Under the pieces are notes generated by a model, which did not search any database, had not been told where the DNA came from, and saw only the letters and a program-made list of their open reading frames with translations. Positions 1 through 12,569 of a DNA stretch of 64,000 nt are shown piece by piece (the first letter of the stretch is position 1; each line of letters begins with the position of its first letter). The position numbers and the translations under genes were made by a program. Source of the DNA: Escallonia rubra (Eukaryota > Streptophyta > Magnoliopsida > Escalloniales > Escalloniaceae); contig JAVXUO010001066.1 of NCBI GenBank assembly GCA_033065855.1, positions 310,001-374,000 on the forward strand, read 5' to 3'.

Positions 1-504
1 CACCCACACTAGCAAAACACACAGAGGCAAGAATCACAAGAAGAGGATGACATCATTGCGATTTTGATTTTTCAAAGCTGTTCATTTCTTCCCGTGAGGG
101 CATTTTACAACTAACAGATAACAATGCTATTACATTAGGTTGGTGAATTAGCAAGAATGTCTCTCCATGTTCTCAGGAAAAAGACCAAAATCCATATATC
201 AAATAGAAGAAAGGGGAGGATTTAAAAGAGAAATTACAGGAACAGAAAATTAAGTAGACATCATTCTCTTAATTATTATTTTTACGGACGACAGCATCTC
301 TCTTTGCAAAGTTTGGTATTGGGAAAAGCACAGCACACCACAAAATTCTATACAAAGCAAGAGAATATTTGGCAAACTTATGTACAAGACCGACTTACTC
401 CAGACAAAATTAAAGACCAATCAAGTATGTTCCGATTCAAGAGGTATATGGAGCCCTATTTACCTGCTCTGCAAGATGGAATGCCTGTATTCACTGCTTA
501 AATT

Positions 505-3500
505 TCATGTCTGATTCAGTATATTGTGCTTCGCATCTCCACCATTCAACCCGTACTGCATGAAAAGAATGACAAATTGAACCAAAATCCTTCATGCACT
601 GTCTGACTAAAATATCCACAAGAGCCATTGGTATCAACAAAAAATTCGAAGTTCTTGTTGGAACCAGTGTCACTGAACAAAGAAGCACATATTTCACAGG
701 GAAAGATTGGTCAATAGATTTCAGTCCTGGGACAGACTCAACCGCGGAGCACTTAAAAGTTAGAATGTATTCCATCAACCTCGGGAATTTGACAAACAAA
801 AGAAGACATGCACATTGCAAAAGGTGAAAGCATCGTAAGGCACTCTTTTAAGTTCCACGTGATGAGAAGTCATTACTTGAAACAACTTCACTCGCAAAAA
901 GAAAAACATTACTTAAAACAATTTCAAAAATAAGACAACAGATTGCAGGTACTTAAGTTGGCCAAGATAAGAATAATTGACCATCAAAGAGTATAAGAGA
1001 TATCATCTTCTTCAATAACACGTCTTCCTAATGGCAGGAAGCAACAACCAATAGACAAATTAGACAGAAAGAAGGTACCTTTTCTCTCATCCGTGAGCTC
1101 CAGATGTCTGAGAGAGCCCCTTTCCCATCACCCTTGACCAATCCGGATGTCTGGCCAGAATGTGAATTCAGAAGTGGCTCCCGAATTCTATCACTATCAT
1201 CATAATCTTCCTCAACATCATGGTCTACTCTCTGATGAGTAGAAACTAAAGCTCGAAGGACCATCGCAAAAAGCAGAGATAATGCCTGAACACCAAAGAT
1301 GATGTATATAGGGCCAAACATAGTACCAAATAAGACATGGAACGGAATGGCATAACCATGAAATGCTTTCCCTCCTACTCAAGTATATTTCCTTTCTTTT
1401 CCAATATTATTTAGCTGTTGGAACAGAAGTAGGATTTTTTAACTCCTAGCTCTCTTCCCTCTTTCTTTCTTTCTTTCTTTTGCCGATGATTGTCTCTTCT
1501 CTCTTTCTAATGGATGAGATAATATCCCCCCTTTGTTGCAAAGTGAACTCCAACTTCACCTCAGGTTGAAGCAACGAATGGAGAAATAATCATGAAGCAA
1601 ACTCAATACGTGTAGGAACTCTAAAAATAGCCTTAATATGCCGTAAGATGGAGAACAAATAGACATTGGAGGTTAAACAGCAGAAATTCTCCAAAGATAT
1701 AATGAGGCAAAAAAATAAAAATGTGAGAAACGAAATCTTAGAAGCTTGGACCAAGTATAATCTTAAGCCCTGAGATAGCACATAAGAATCTCAGTAATGG
1801 TTAACAGTTAATGTATGCACTATGACAGTAGGAAGTCCAATTTCTTTTTAAACTGAAAACTTGTAGAGGCATTCAGTAATGAACTCCTCAACTCTAACTG
1901 GTGTCATAAAGCCTACGATGGTAACGGATATGTCAGGAAAGGTGTGTGCAAAGTTTTCAGCTGAAAAAGGAGGTCAAGCGAAAAACATCCAAGACCTAGA
2001 CTCAAGTTCATATATCATATAGTGGACGCTGTTTTTTCTGATGTAGAAGGATTCTTAGAACCACTACTTTGTGAAACGCTAACAAACATTGAGTGCTTAG
2101 TGTGGGTGCAAAACTGATAGTAATCATTTTACAGAATTAATGCGAAAATCGTTTTAAAGAATTAATGCGAACTTTGATCTGCAGCCATTCCATCAACAGA
2201 TCATAACTTGTCTTGATGAATGTGATGTCAAACAAATACTGTACAATAATATGATAGGCCAAACTCTCCATAACACAAAAGTAAACTTTTGGTCTATGAA
2301 GAACGGACACGGGTACGGGTGCGGATACGCCAATACGGCATTTTAAAAAAAAATAGGATACGCTTGCAGCTAGGATACGACCAATTTTTTATAATTTTTC
2401 ATAATTAATATTTGCCTTTAAATCTACATGTTTTAAAGAAGTCTTGTATAAAGATATTAGTTATTTTGTCATCTGACTAATCCAGAGTATACAAGACCAC
2501 GTGGACCACCAAAGGCCACAAGTGGCAAAGCCCTAAAACACATGGAGTTGCTCCACGAAGACACAAAGAAAGTGAACAACAGAAAAGTCTCCAAATGCAA
2601 ATCTGAAGATTAGCCCAAAAAAAAGAAAACGAAGTCTGGTGAAGGAAGACGGAGAGTCAGAGAAGCAAAGACACGAACGGCAAATCTGTTGCGTGTTGCC
2701 GCCTGTTCACCGTCGCCGGAGTTCTTCTTCTTCTACTTCTGGTCTCCTTTTTTTTCTTTTCTTTTTTTGGGTTATCCCGAAAAGATAGGAGAAGTTTGAT
2801 GGCCGTCGACGGGGCTGCCTCCGATCGGTGGCTGCCGGTGGTCGCCGGAGGCCGCGGGTGGTCAATCGTGGCTACTTCGCGACCGCACCGCCGCTTCTCT
2901 CTATCTCTCTGAGTCTATCGTCTTCAATGTCAAGTTAGGGATTTTAAGTCAATGTTTCCTTATTTATGATTTGACCCCCCAAAAGTCATTTTTTATGTTT
3001 TTATCCCTGACAGCTCTTTAAAAGTTTACGTTCTCACTTCATCAGTATTTGATATGTACCCAATACGTATCGGACCCGCAACCGAGCAGCACCCGGAATT
3101 TAAAATTTTAAAAAAATAAATTGTGAATATTGGACACGCACCCGCCGCGCACCCGGTGCCGGTGCTTCAGGCAAACTGCCGCACCTGTGCTACATAACCT
3201 TTGGTCAACATAAAACTTTCAGATAAAAGAAGAAGGGGGAGGGAGGGAGAGAGAGCCTTGTGCACTAGGCCGCCCTTTCTTCTACACAACACAACCGGTA
3301 ATATCTAAAGTAACTAGAGTATGATTTATTCTGAAAATTTCTTACCACTTCCGTGCTGGGTAATGGCATTATGTATTGTGATGTATTATGTAAACAGATA
3401 TTGTGATAAAAGAAGAAAACATGACAAAGGTACCAAAGCCCATCTACAGTATACAAAACATGGATAACACTATATACTAGAACCCAATGCAAATCATCAA

Positions 3501-5096
3501 GAGAACACAACTTATCAAGTCCACAAAAGGATTCTATATATTTGCTTATTTCCAGGAATGTTATCCTTAAAAAACTACTACATACTTAGTTAACGCTTGC
3601 TCGGAAAGCTTAAAATGGACCCAACTTTGAAATTTCCAAAAATGTGAATGATGCTTTAACCGTAATAAATTGCAAAAGTAATAGCCGAGAAGAAGAAGAA
3701 ATACCTGCATTATGACCACTGCAATGCCAACCCACTTAAAAACATCAATGTTAGCTTTAATGAAACTCCGAAGGCTATCAAGCTCTCCTGTTGGGTCAAA
3801 GGGAAGATCCTAAAAGCAAAACCAATAGATCATTAGGATGAGGACTACATGCACCAGCACAAAGAGATTTGGATGAGCAATGTACCCTCTCCCAATGTTG
3901 ATCAACTGCAATAAATGTGACCAAAGCCGCTTCCACTAGAATAAGTATAGTTGTGAGTATAGTATACTGTCATATATTTGTGGTTAATGGAAAAATGATA
4001 GGCAAGAATGCTGAAAACACTAGTTGAGTAACGTTAAATAGCTATAAGAGTATGAATAATCCACATACAGCAATAATATTTCCAGCAACATGCTAAGAAC
4101 TTTCAGGTCAGACACAGATCACAGAGCCCAATACAAAGATTAGTGCTATAAACTTTATGACATCCTAAATTTTCTAGTGAGACACTGTATCTCACTTGCT
4201 TGCAATTGTAAAGTAAAAGCATTAATGGTATAAGACCGGATGCAGCTATCTCAATTGCATAGCGTACTTAAGACATGGAGATAGGAAGGATACAAAACAC
4301 AGGCAACATCCATTGATCGCTTCAGCTGCAATGTGACCGATGCAAGTGATACAACACATAACGATGCCCACTCCCATAAACGCGTATATGAACCTGCCAC
4401 AACAAATAGCACCACATTATTACAAACTCCCACTAGTCCCACAAATTAAACCTTGAACTAGCACAAACCCTCCTATGTGATAACAATTTACCTCAAATAG
4501 CAAATAATTCCTACCACCACTCGGAAATGTGAGATCACATGACTTCTTTCAAGTACTAGTTCTTACTCATTGCTTTTAACCTCAATTTACTTGCACACAT
4601 TGATAGTTTTACAATTACCCAGCAAGTGCTAAAAAGTCAAGAGGAGTAAAAGTTTGGAACGAAGCACAAATCCGTATAGGAAATGTTTACTCTCACACCT
4701 TCCTATGCTTGGCCACACGTCATTTGCCGCCAAAAAGTTCATGTTCTCTCTAGAGAAATTAAAGTAAAATAATTCGAATTCACAATGAAAAAGCGTAATT
4801 TGTAGGGCAAAAAAAGGTTACCACGGAGCAGGAAGCGCGTGTTGGAGACTCGCGGCGGCAAATACGGAAGGAGTGGCGGGATCATAAACCCTGAGGGGGT
4901 CGAAGAACCACCGAGGGGAATAAAATTCCGGCTCCGGAGACGGCGCTGACGGCGGAGGCGCGGCGGGAGAGTGGTGGTTCCATTGATTCAACATGTACAC
5001 AGAATATATGATGATAGAGAGGCCAATAAAAGCCTGGAAGAAATTAAGGAACTTGATAATGAATGCAAGAAAGGAGTGGCAACATGGGGTGCGCAT
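505..5096 (-). CDS. TET18: TET18/TOM2A-like tetraspanin, 6 exons, 272 aa
   Basis: Small four-pass membrane protein of the plant tetraspanin family, TOM2A-related branch; members organise membrane microdomains at the plasma membrane or endomembranes. Exons on the minus strand: 5096-4822, 4393-4294, 3966-3886, 3809-3705, 1285-1079, 555-505. All junctions are GT-AG and the phases add up to 819 nt. TM1 is at about residues 8-31, TM2 93-113, TM3 126-147 and TM4 175-205. An NGCCLCF motif follows TM2, the short loop holds [14 protein letters not shown], and the cytosolic tail ends [17 protein letters not shown] chose the Met at 5096 because [12 protein letters not shown] matches the family N terminus; an in-frame Met 12 codons upstream (5132) is possible. 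Intron 4 (1286-3704) is large because it carries a transposon. Tetraspanin identity is secure. The TET18 assignment rests on remembered similarity to Arabidopsis At2g20230. Confidence 0.94.
2295..3196. mobile_element. Mutator-like non-autonomous TIR element in tetraspanin intron 4
   Basis: About 900 bp. The left end reads TATGAAGAACGGACACGG; the reverse complement of the right end reads TATGTAGCACAGGTGCGG (13 of 18 identical). A GC-rich subterminal zone of CGGGTGCGG-type motifs follows inside both ends. The flanks carry near-identical 9-mers, CTTTTGGTC (2286-2294) and CCTTTGGTC (3198-3206), the duplication length typical of Mutator-like elements. The interior is unlike its surroundings: a GC-rich patch at about 2690-2910 (GTCGCCGG repeats) looks like captured host DNA. 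No transposase is visible. The inserted strand is not part of the tetraspanin coding sequence. Confidence 0.6.
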
Positions 5097-5567
5097 ATTT
5101 CGGGGATTTTGATTATCCCTCGTTAATTGCACGGATTCGGATTGAATTTGTTTGTTGAAGATGAAAAGTGAGAACCCTAATTATTGTGCAGAGAGATCGC
5201 TGGTTATTATGATTTCTCTTTTTGAATTTATGCGCTTTATATTTCTCTTTACCTTGGGCCGTCTGGGTATTTTCCCTTGGCATTATACTTGGTTCAAAGC
5301 CCAATGGGCTTTTTGATTGGGCCATCTCATTCGGGTTTCCTAAAGCAGTCCTGAGAAGGGCTGGCAGATAACGGGCTCAATTTTCATTTTTTAAGCACTA
5401 TCAAATCCTGATTGCATCTTGGACCTATTTATGGCAAATTTGGAAACCTTAAATAGTGTCCTAAATTTTTTTCCTTAGAAAAACGACATTCTTTTCGTTT
5501 TAATCTAGAGAATTTCAGTAGACTATTAGTTACGAGAGCAGTGGACCTACTTTTTGGTGATTTTTAG

Positions 5568-5982
5568 AGAGTGTTTAGGATTGATTCTAGAATAGTCAAA
5601 CCTGATTAAATTCAGATTAAATCAAGTTTGAAGTGTTTGGCAACACGAAGTAAACTTATTAAATCAGCTCCAATGTATTCAAAACTGATTATATTCAGAA
5701 TCCTCATTTTCTTGGATACTGATTTAATCAGTTTTGGAGAATGAGGCTTGACCAAAAGAATTATCAAAATATCCTTACATATACATAGACATTAAATGCT
5801 TCCTTTCAATTTGAATACACTATATCGTAATTTTGCCACACTAAATCTACTTTAATATCTTTTTATTCAAACACCTTCAATAACTTTTAATCTATTGTAC
5901 TTAATAATAAACTAAAGCTAATTTTAGAAACTAATTCATACTTAATCAAAATCTACTTTTGAGAATCAATCATAAACGGCGT
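5568..5982. mobile_element. MITE-like element, about 0.41 kb
   Basis: Inverted terminal motifs: GTTTAGGATTGATTCT at 5573-5588 and AGAATCAATCATAAAC at 5962-5977, which are reverse complements except at one position. The AT-rich interior repeats variants of CTGATTAAATTCAG, as non-autonomous hAT-type MITEs often do. There is no coding capacity, and I could not fix a target-site duplication with certainty. Confidence 0.5.
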
Positions 5983-6249
5983 CGTAGATAAGCAAGAGTA
6001 GCTTATTACTCTAATCTATTGTAACCAAATGAAAAATAATAACGAGTCTTTGAGTCTATTTCTTAATTACACTAAATTAAAACCGTGCTTGAACGGTTTG
6101 TCCGAAACATAGTCAGCATCAAATTAACATTACTTGGCTGTATAGCAAGAGAAAAAGCAATTTTTTATGCCTGAAATTAACAAAAAATTACAAAACAGAA
6201 TTACTTTAACAGTGTTAGGAGTAACATCAAGAAAAGCCCATCTACCCAA

Positions 6250-6264
6250 CCCCCCCCCCCCCCC
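6250..6264. repeat. Poly-C tract (15 nt)
   Basis: Uninterrupted run of 15 C followed by TCCTCTTGC. Such a run is rare in AT-rich plant intergenic DNA and may also be prone to length error in sequencing. Confidence 0.8.
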
Positions 6265-7319
6265 TCCTCTTGCTTCCTCGAGAATTGTAAAATGAAATAA
6301 AAGCCTAATCTGTAGCAGCTCTGTTGCCCAAAGCTTGTCTAGAATTTAGAGTTACTCCAAGGTGATATTTTCAAAGGCTGTACCATTAACAACTAAAAAA
6401 TCACTAAAAATTTCAACGATAGCTATAACTTAAACATGTCGTCCTCCACAAACTAATACCAATAAACCAATTATCAAACGGAGGGAATAAAACATACCGG
6501 GGAAGTAAAGAACCCCAATTTGAGTATAGAACCCAAAATATGAGTAGTAGGGAGAACCACCACTCGAAACGATTTTGGTGGTGCAGCTCCACCCCCCTCC
6601 CCACTCCCCCGGAGAAGCCCATAAGCATTGGAAGGCAGAAAAAGGAAAAATGAAGCCAAACCAGTGGTCGACAGATACCTACACAAAACCGGAAAACGAA
6701 ACCAAATACCCATAGATCACAGAACAAGCATCTAAACAATAGATCGAATTCATCCCTGAAGTCACTTGAAATAGTATCCTGACAAATAAGCATATGTTAT
6801 TAAAAAAATAATAACCATCCCAAGGCAGAACCGCTAAACCCACCAAAAATTACCAAAGACATCCCAATAGTCGGTTCAAGACTCTAATGAACCTCTCATT
6901 CTCAATAACCCACACGGCCAAAGAGGAGGTTATAAAACCCATAGATATGCGATTTAAATAGGATATCGGTTTGGTGGGAAATAGTAACCAAAACACCCGT
7001 CGACGGGCTTAGTGGACAAAGGCCAGTGAATGGAGGTGGCAGTGTTCGTGGAGCCATACGACAGAAGGCAAAAGGTGGCGTACGTCCCAGTGGCAAAAAG
7101 GAATTTGCCCAGGTCTGGGAGAGAGGTGGAGAGAAAAGCTAGTACCACAGAAGGAGAGATGAAGAAGCCCAATAACCCCACCCCTAGTAGCGACAATTAG
7201 TTTTTAGTGGTGGTTATAGAGAGAGAAAGTAGAGAAAAAGGAGAGAGTTTTAGGGCCACCTTATAAAAAGACGGTGTCCATCATCGTATATGGGTTAGGC
7301 GCTAATTGCTGTCTTGAAA

Positions 7320-7446
7320 TTTTTTTAATGTAATGGTGATAATAACAACATTGTGTAACTAAGCATGAGATGAGAGAATAATAGACCTTAAGCTTGTTCT
7401 CTTATTACGTGTCACGTCATATTTATGACCATTACACTGAAAATTT
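7320..7446. mobile_element. Short MITE-like inverted repeat
   Basis: TGTAATGGTGATAA at 7329-7342 is the reverse complement, bar one base, of TTATGACCATTACA at 7423-7436. A roughly 125-bp foldable unit with an AT-rich centre is consistent with a MITE remnant. No duplication was assigned. Confidence 0.4.
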
Positions 7447-8810
7447 TCTCTCTCTCATGCTAATTTCAATAAGTGTCACTTTTGTTTAATTAAGCTGCAG
7501 TAGAAGAAAAAATAACGTGGTGATGGTTTGGCTCTAACGGACTCGACTTAGTCTACCAAAATTTTGGCATGAGTTCGGTGAGGGCGTAGCTTGTGTTGGT
7601 ATAAACAGTTCAATCTACTGTCAAAGTATTGAAGACTTATACCAAATTGATAGAGCTTTAAAAGCAAGTTATAAAATCAGTGCAAAATAAACATTGTTTT
7701 AACAAAAGTCAAAACTATTTGGGCAATAGTGTTACATATAAACAAATTGCAGCAACAGAGTTTAAATGAGAGGCATGAAGAAGATATTGGACGGTAATCC
7801 CCTTTAATCATGTGCCGAATTGATGCGGTGGAGATGAGTCACTTATTAGAATTTTACTGCAATTAATTATTAGAAGGCAATAAGATGGAACACAAAAAAC
7901 AAGGAGATTGCTTGATGTTGTCGACATTTATTTTGGAGGTATGAGATAATATAAGAAATTGAATTTAAGTGTGATTTGATTTTACAATTCAATGGCAGAA
8001 TTAAAATGAGCTCTTGCTTTTGTAGATTATATAGATACAAATACGTGTTTGCTGCTAAAAAAGTTAAATAGCTGGTTAAAATAAAGTTGAAGGAGTTTCA
8101 ATAAATTTAGAGAGAAGACGCGTGCATCTAGTATTTCATAATTAACTTCGAGAGATGAATCATGCACGGAGTGGTGAGGAGATTTTTGTGGGCCATGACA
8201 TAAATGCCGGAGTATTATTGTACTTCGTGACCACATGATAATAATCTAAGGTGCATGACGGGAACTTTCATGTCCAAATGTTGATATTGGGAGTTACGTG
8301 ATCAAAAATTTTGATCGTATCAAACTGAATAAAAAGTAATAGATGATCGGAAGTTAAATGTGCCGATCATACAAGATTGTTAAATATTACATGTTACAAT
8401 AACTTTTTGTACTTTCGAAAGTTCATTCTCCTATCACAACAATCACATTTCAGTTAACGATTCTAAATAATCGTTATTAATGATCTAAGATCACACAGTA
8501 TTCAACCTCCAAAATATCACGATGACAACCAATAATTGGTAACAGAGGGCTAGAGAGCAAGTTATTTGCCGCGAAAACAGGGGAGTAAAAGTGCCTTTTT
8601 AAGGTAAAGGTCAAGGGGTCAACGTCAGCATTTAGTGATTATACAGGACTTTACCAAAAACAGCAGCATTCAGTGTCACCGGTACTCGCCCCATTAACGC
8701 TTTTGCCCGGACTAGTCTGTCAGCCCAAATCATTGGCCACCTACCCTTATAATATTTATTTTCTATTTTTATTTTCATAATTTTTATTTTCAGTTTGAAA
8801 ATTCGTTCAT

Positions 8811-8943
8811 GTACTTTTATCATTTTCACTAAAAAAAAATTAGCTATTTTTTCTCATATTAGGTTAAGTTTGAGTGAAAAAAGCTGAAAACACCTGGAAG
8901 GTGTTTTCAGTTTTTTGTTACTATTTAAAAATGGTAAAAGTAC
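8811..8943. repeat. Foldback sequence with a perfect 12-bp-arm hairpin at its centre
   Basis: The centre is CTGAAAACACCT, GGA loop, AGGTGTTTTCAG (8884-8910), a perfect hairpin flanked by A6 and T6 that extend the stem with a small bulge. Outer arms GTACTTTTATCATTTT (8811-8826) and AAAATGGTAAAAGTAC (8928-8943) pair at 15 of 16 positions. The whole 133 bp folds back on itself, typical of a MITE. It could in principle yield a small-RNA hairpin, but nothing shows that it is transcribed. Confidence 0.55.
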
Positions 8944-11164
8944 GCAAAAAAAAATCTTTTTCATCATCATTGCTAAAAACAGAAAACGAATTTCGTAAAC
9001 ATACGGGGCCTAGCATTTCACCCGGATCAGTTTTTGGTCCTCCAACTAAGGAGGCATAGCCCGAGGAATATTGCTCCAAACTCGGTTAAGTAAGTACCAA
9101 TTGATTGTCAGATACAAGAACAATCACGAGTTTGCTCTGCAGTTATCTAAAGTATAGTACATAAGATACATTTTAGTAAAGATTCATCGACGTTAATCAT
9201 GAAATTGAGCGGATAAATCTTTTTTTGTACAAGCTTAGTTAAGATAAGGAACCCCTAAATTAGAAAGCATCCTTGTTAACATATTTACCTCGACCAGGTA
9301 CCATTTGTACCGACATGGCAAAACAAGTTCACATGTAACACTGGTACTCTGTTTAATGCTCTCCCTACTACATTGATTAGCATTGAAAATCAGGTTCAAA
9401 TGGTAAAAAGTCACTTGTTTTGTACACAGCTTACATGGCTGTTATAGCTCCAAGTTCCTTCTTGCATTGATTGCTTGCTTTACAAGTTCTACGGTTTCAC
9501 TTCTCTTGCTTGGTTATAAGGAGTTACTTTGACCCATCGCTGGCTTGAAGTACTCATTTAAGGGTTTTTTTGGGGCCTTCTTTAGAAAAGGTACTTTTGG
9601 TCAAATAGCGACGCACAAGCGAGAGCATGCCTCTTCAGTCCTCTCGCACGTATGTCCAAACGCTAAGAAAATCTATCGATTATGGTAGCTAATAGTGTCA
9701 ATTATTTGCTTCTCAAACGCACAAGAGAACGGCTTTAGGTCAATCTTATTGCCCAAATGACAAACTTACCAGGCGAGTACTGATCTTTGCAAGTTGTCGT
9801 ATGATTTATTGTGGTGGTGTCAAGGTGTTGGGCACGTATGTGTGAGTACAGGGGTGGGCGTAAGGTCAGTGTACATGATGTCAATAGTTTAGAAATACAT
9901 TTTATATTGGCCCGCGATCTTCATTTTTCTTTATAGTAGGGAAATCGTGGAGCAAGAATATCAATATGCCCTTCCAATTTTTATTTCACTATGGGTATTA
10001 TTGAACCCGCATATGGAATTTTGAATTACCTCTACTTTTCTTGTAGGGTTTATAAATATTTATGTCTTCAACACAGAAAGCATGCATGCAAGGCTTCATA
10101 ATATACACATTTAATTTGGACCAAGTATTGCTAGGTGTACTTTACTTGATGTCAAGGATGGAAAAATTCCCAAGATGGATAGACAAATGAAACCTTTGAC
10201 CAGCAAGGGCTAATACTAGGAGACCAACTAAAACTAGGCGGATCTGTAAGGGTATAGTTACTGCATCATTAAACTCTCAGATTCGTGAAAGTTGGAAACC
10301 TGAACGAACTCATTTACTGAAGAAAATTAAATGGCAACTTACCTGAAAAGCTTTTCAATTTAATAAGCCACACACGCCCCAATTTGGTTTCGTATATAAC
10401 ATCTGACCTCGATCTATTGTGGTTCCTATCCATTTGAGCTCAAAAAAATGTTGCTTAAAGCTGCTACCATTCAAATTATTTTAGCGTCACTTTTGGAGGG
10501 CAAACATATGAGCTTAACAGCTCGATCGACCTCCAATTTGAGCTCCAAGAGTATTGCTAAAGGCTTCAATGACAGATCAAATAACCTTAACATATCACTT
10601 CTCGAGAGCGATTCCCAGTATTTATCGAAGTACTCGACGCTCAATAGTGAGATTTTAAGGATTTACACTTGTGAAGTTGTAATCGTAATCAATACTCGTG
10701 TAGGTACATGGAAAGTTTGTTAATGAAAAAGGCAGGAATTGAGTTTGAATTGAAAAGTTGCATGCACTAAGAATTTGTCGGTGGTCTTGTAGGTTTCATT
10801 GTGGATCACAGTACTGAACCGAAGTTCAAGAACCAATCATGCATCATTTGCCTTAAGGAATACAGGTTGCACGATGCAATTTCTCAGTGTTTTCTTTTCT
10901 TCCAAAACTAATATTCGCAGCCTTTTTTTTTTTTCTTCTAATTTTAATCTCCGTTAACCTGATCTTGATTATCTACACAGAGATTTTACATAAAACTTCA
11001 CACAAGTCAAACAGATGAAATCAAAATTCTCTCCATCAAAATCCTTACCTGCTCTTGTAAGTTTGCTAACAAGTGACACCCCACTGGAGCAACTTTCTAA
11101 CCAACCACGACTACTTCAAAGCTCAACCTTAGCTTTCTGAAGCTTGCTCATGCTTAGTTGGCCA

Positions 11165-11172
11165 TGCATTTA
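11165..11172 (-). promoter_or_regulatory. L1-box (TAAATGCA on the minus strand)
   Basis: The plus strand reads TGCATTTA, the reverse complement of TAAATGCA, which fits the L1-box consensus TAAATG(C/T)A bound by HD-ZIP IV factors such as ATML1 and PDF2 in epidermal cells. It lies about 50 bp upstream of the TATA box of the GDSL gene. Epidermal expression fits a cuticle-related GDSL esterase. An 8-mer can occur by chance, so function is inferred. Confidence 0.4.
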
Positions 11173-11217
11173 TTAGGGTTGCAACCAACTAAGACGATTA
11201 CCACCCCCCGAAAACCC

Positions 11218-11224
11218 TATATAT
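11218..11224 (+). promoter_or_regulatory. TATA box of the GDSL gene
   Basis: CCCTATATATGACC lies 81-87 bp upstream of the ATG at 11305. This leaves room for a transcription start about 30 bp downstream of the TATA and a leader of about 50-55 nt. Confidence 0.6.
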
Positions 11225-11304
11225 GACCGTTCTCTTTTCCTCATCCTTTTACAACTAGAGCTCACAATTGAGAGTTAGGGAGTCTGTCCACGTTATTAGA
11301 CTCC

Positions 11305-12290
11305 ATGTCAAATCCTTCAGTTTTTCTTACCATTGTGGTTGTTGGCCTAGCAGTGGGCACAATTGCACCCCAAGCTGACGGTGCACGTGCTTTCTTTGTG
11401 TTCGGGGACTCGCTCGTCGACAATGGTAACAACAACTATTTGCTGACCTCTGCACGAGCCGACAGCCCGCCTTACGGCATCGACTATCCGACCGGACGTG
11501 CCACCGGCCGCTTCTCGAATGGATATAACATCCCCGACCTTATAAGTAAGTTTTTCTTTGGGTGCTTTTGTGCTTCTCTTTTGAAGTCATTTCTACATTT
11601 TGTGGAAGTTTAATGATGTGTGCAATGTGTGTTGCCAGGCCAAAGGCTAGGCGCAGAAGCGACATTGCCATACTTGAGCCCTGAGCTCAACGGGCCAAAG
11701 TTACTCGTGGGCGCCAACTTTGCTTCTGCTGGAATTGGGATCCTCAATGACACCGGGATTCAGTTTGTAAGTTCAGCCATCTATTGTATGTTCATTTGCA
11801 CACAACTTGTAGTCATGTTCATCAAAGATTTTGCTTGACGTGTTGCATGCATATAAAGATCCCCTTCTTCATTACTATGAACTACGTTTTGAGAGAGGGA
11901 AAGGTGTTCGAATTAAGAGATGGTTCACTAAGGAGATCAATGTAGATGAGGCTCATTGGGCATTGGTGTGAGACCATCCTTAGAACTCCATTGTTGGAAG
12001 TAGAGTATCCTTTTTTCTGCATCAGTAGCACATCAAGGGCATGTTTTGGTAGAGCAAATACAAAAGTTAAAGTATAAAAAAGGATCATCTCGGGCGAAGA
12101 ATGTCTTCTTCCGGTATGTTGTTGGTTGAGTAAAGTGGGAAAGCTGAACAGAACAAAGATTGCTGACTGCTATTTATACCAATAAACCCTTCTCCATTAA
12201 TGCATCAAATTTAACTGTCCAAGTATACGAGAAGTCAAAAGAGTGAGTCACATTATCTTCTAAGAGACTATGAATTGAGGGATCTTGCAC

Positions 12291-12341
<51 letters not shown>

Positions 12342-12516
12342 TAGCGCGATCTGGCCGTCCACGGGCGAGAATGGACGGCCAGATCGCGCGCCACAACAGC
12401 AAATTTTTTTACCGTCCGCTACATAATGTAGCGGACGGTAAATTATCGTCCGCTACATTATGTAGTGGACGGACAAACAATGCTAGCAACTTGTTAGCGC
12501 TATCAACGGATCAGCT

Positions 12517-12569
<53 letters not shown>

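Larger units (their letters stand above)
5097..11164. other. Intergenic region, tetraspanin to GDSL gene
   Basis: About 6 kb with no gene I can support. The first few hundred bases are the tetraspanin promoter and 5' UTR. It then holds three MITE-like inverted-repeat elements (listed separately) and a 15-base C run at 6250-6264. Open frames between 6400 and 7200 on the minus strand have no recognisable domain and no plausible splice structure, so I leave them out. Confidence 0.6.

Noticed and set aside
1028..1072. Last tetraspanin exon starting at 1028
   Set aside because: A good acceptor is present, but the intron would be only about 50 bp and the frame gives no family match; the exon at 555-505 gives the expected YGLN tail.
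6413..7196. Minus-strand open frames of 60-126 codons
   Set aside because: No recognisable domain, no start or splice logic, and overlapping frames of equal quality.
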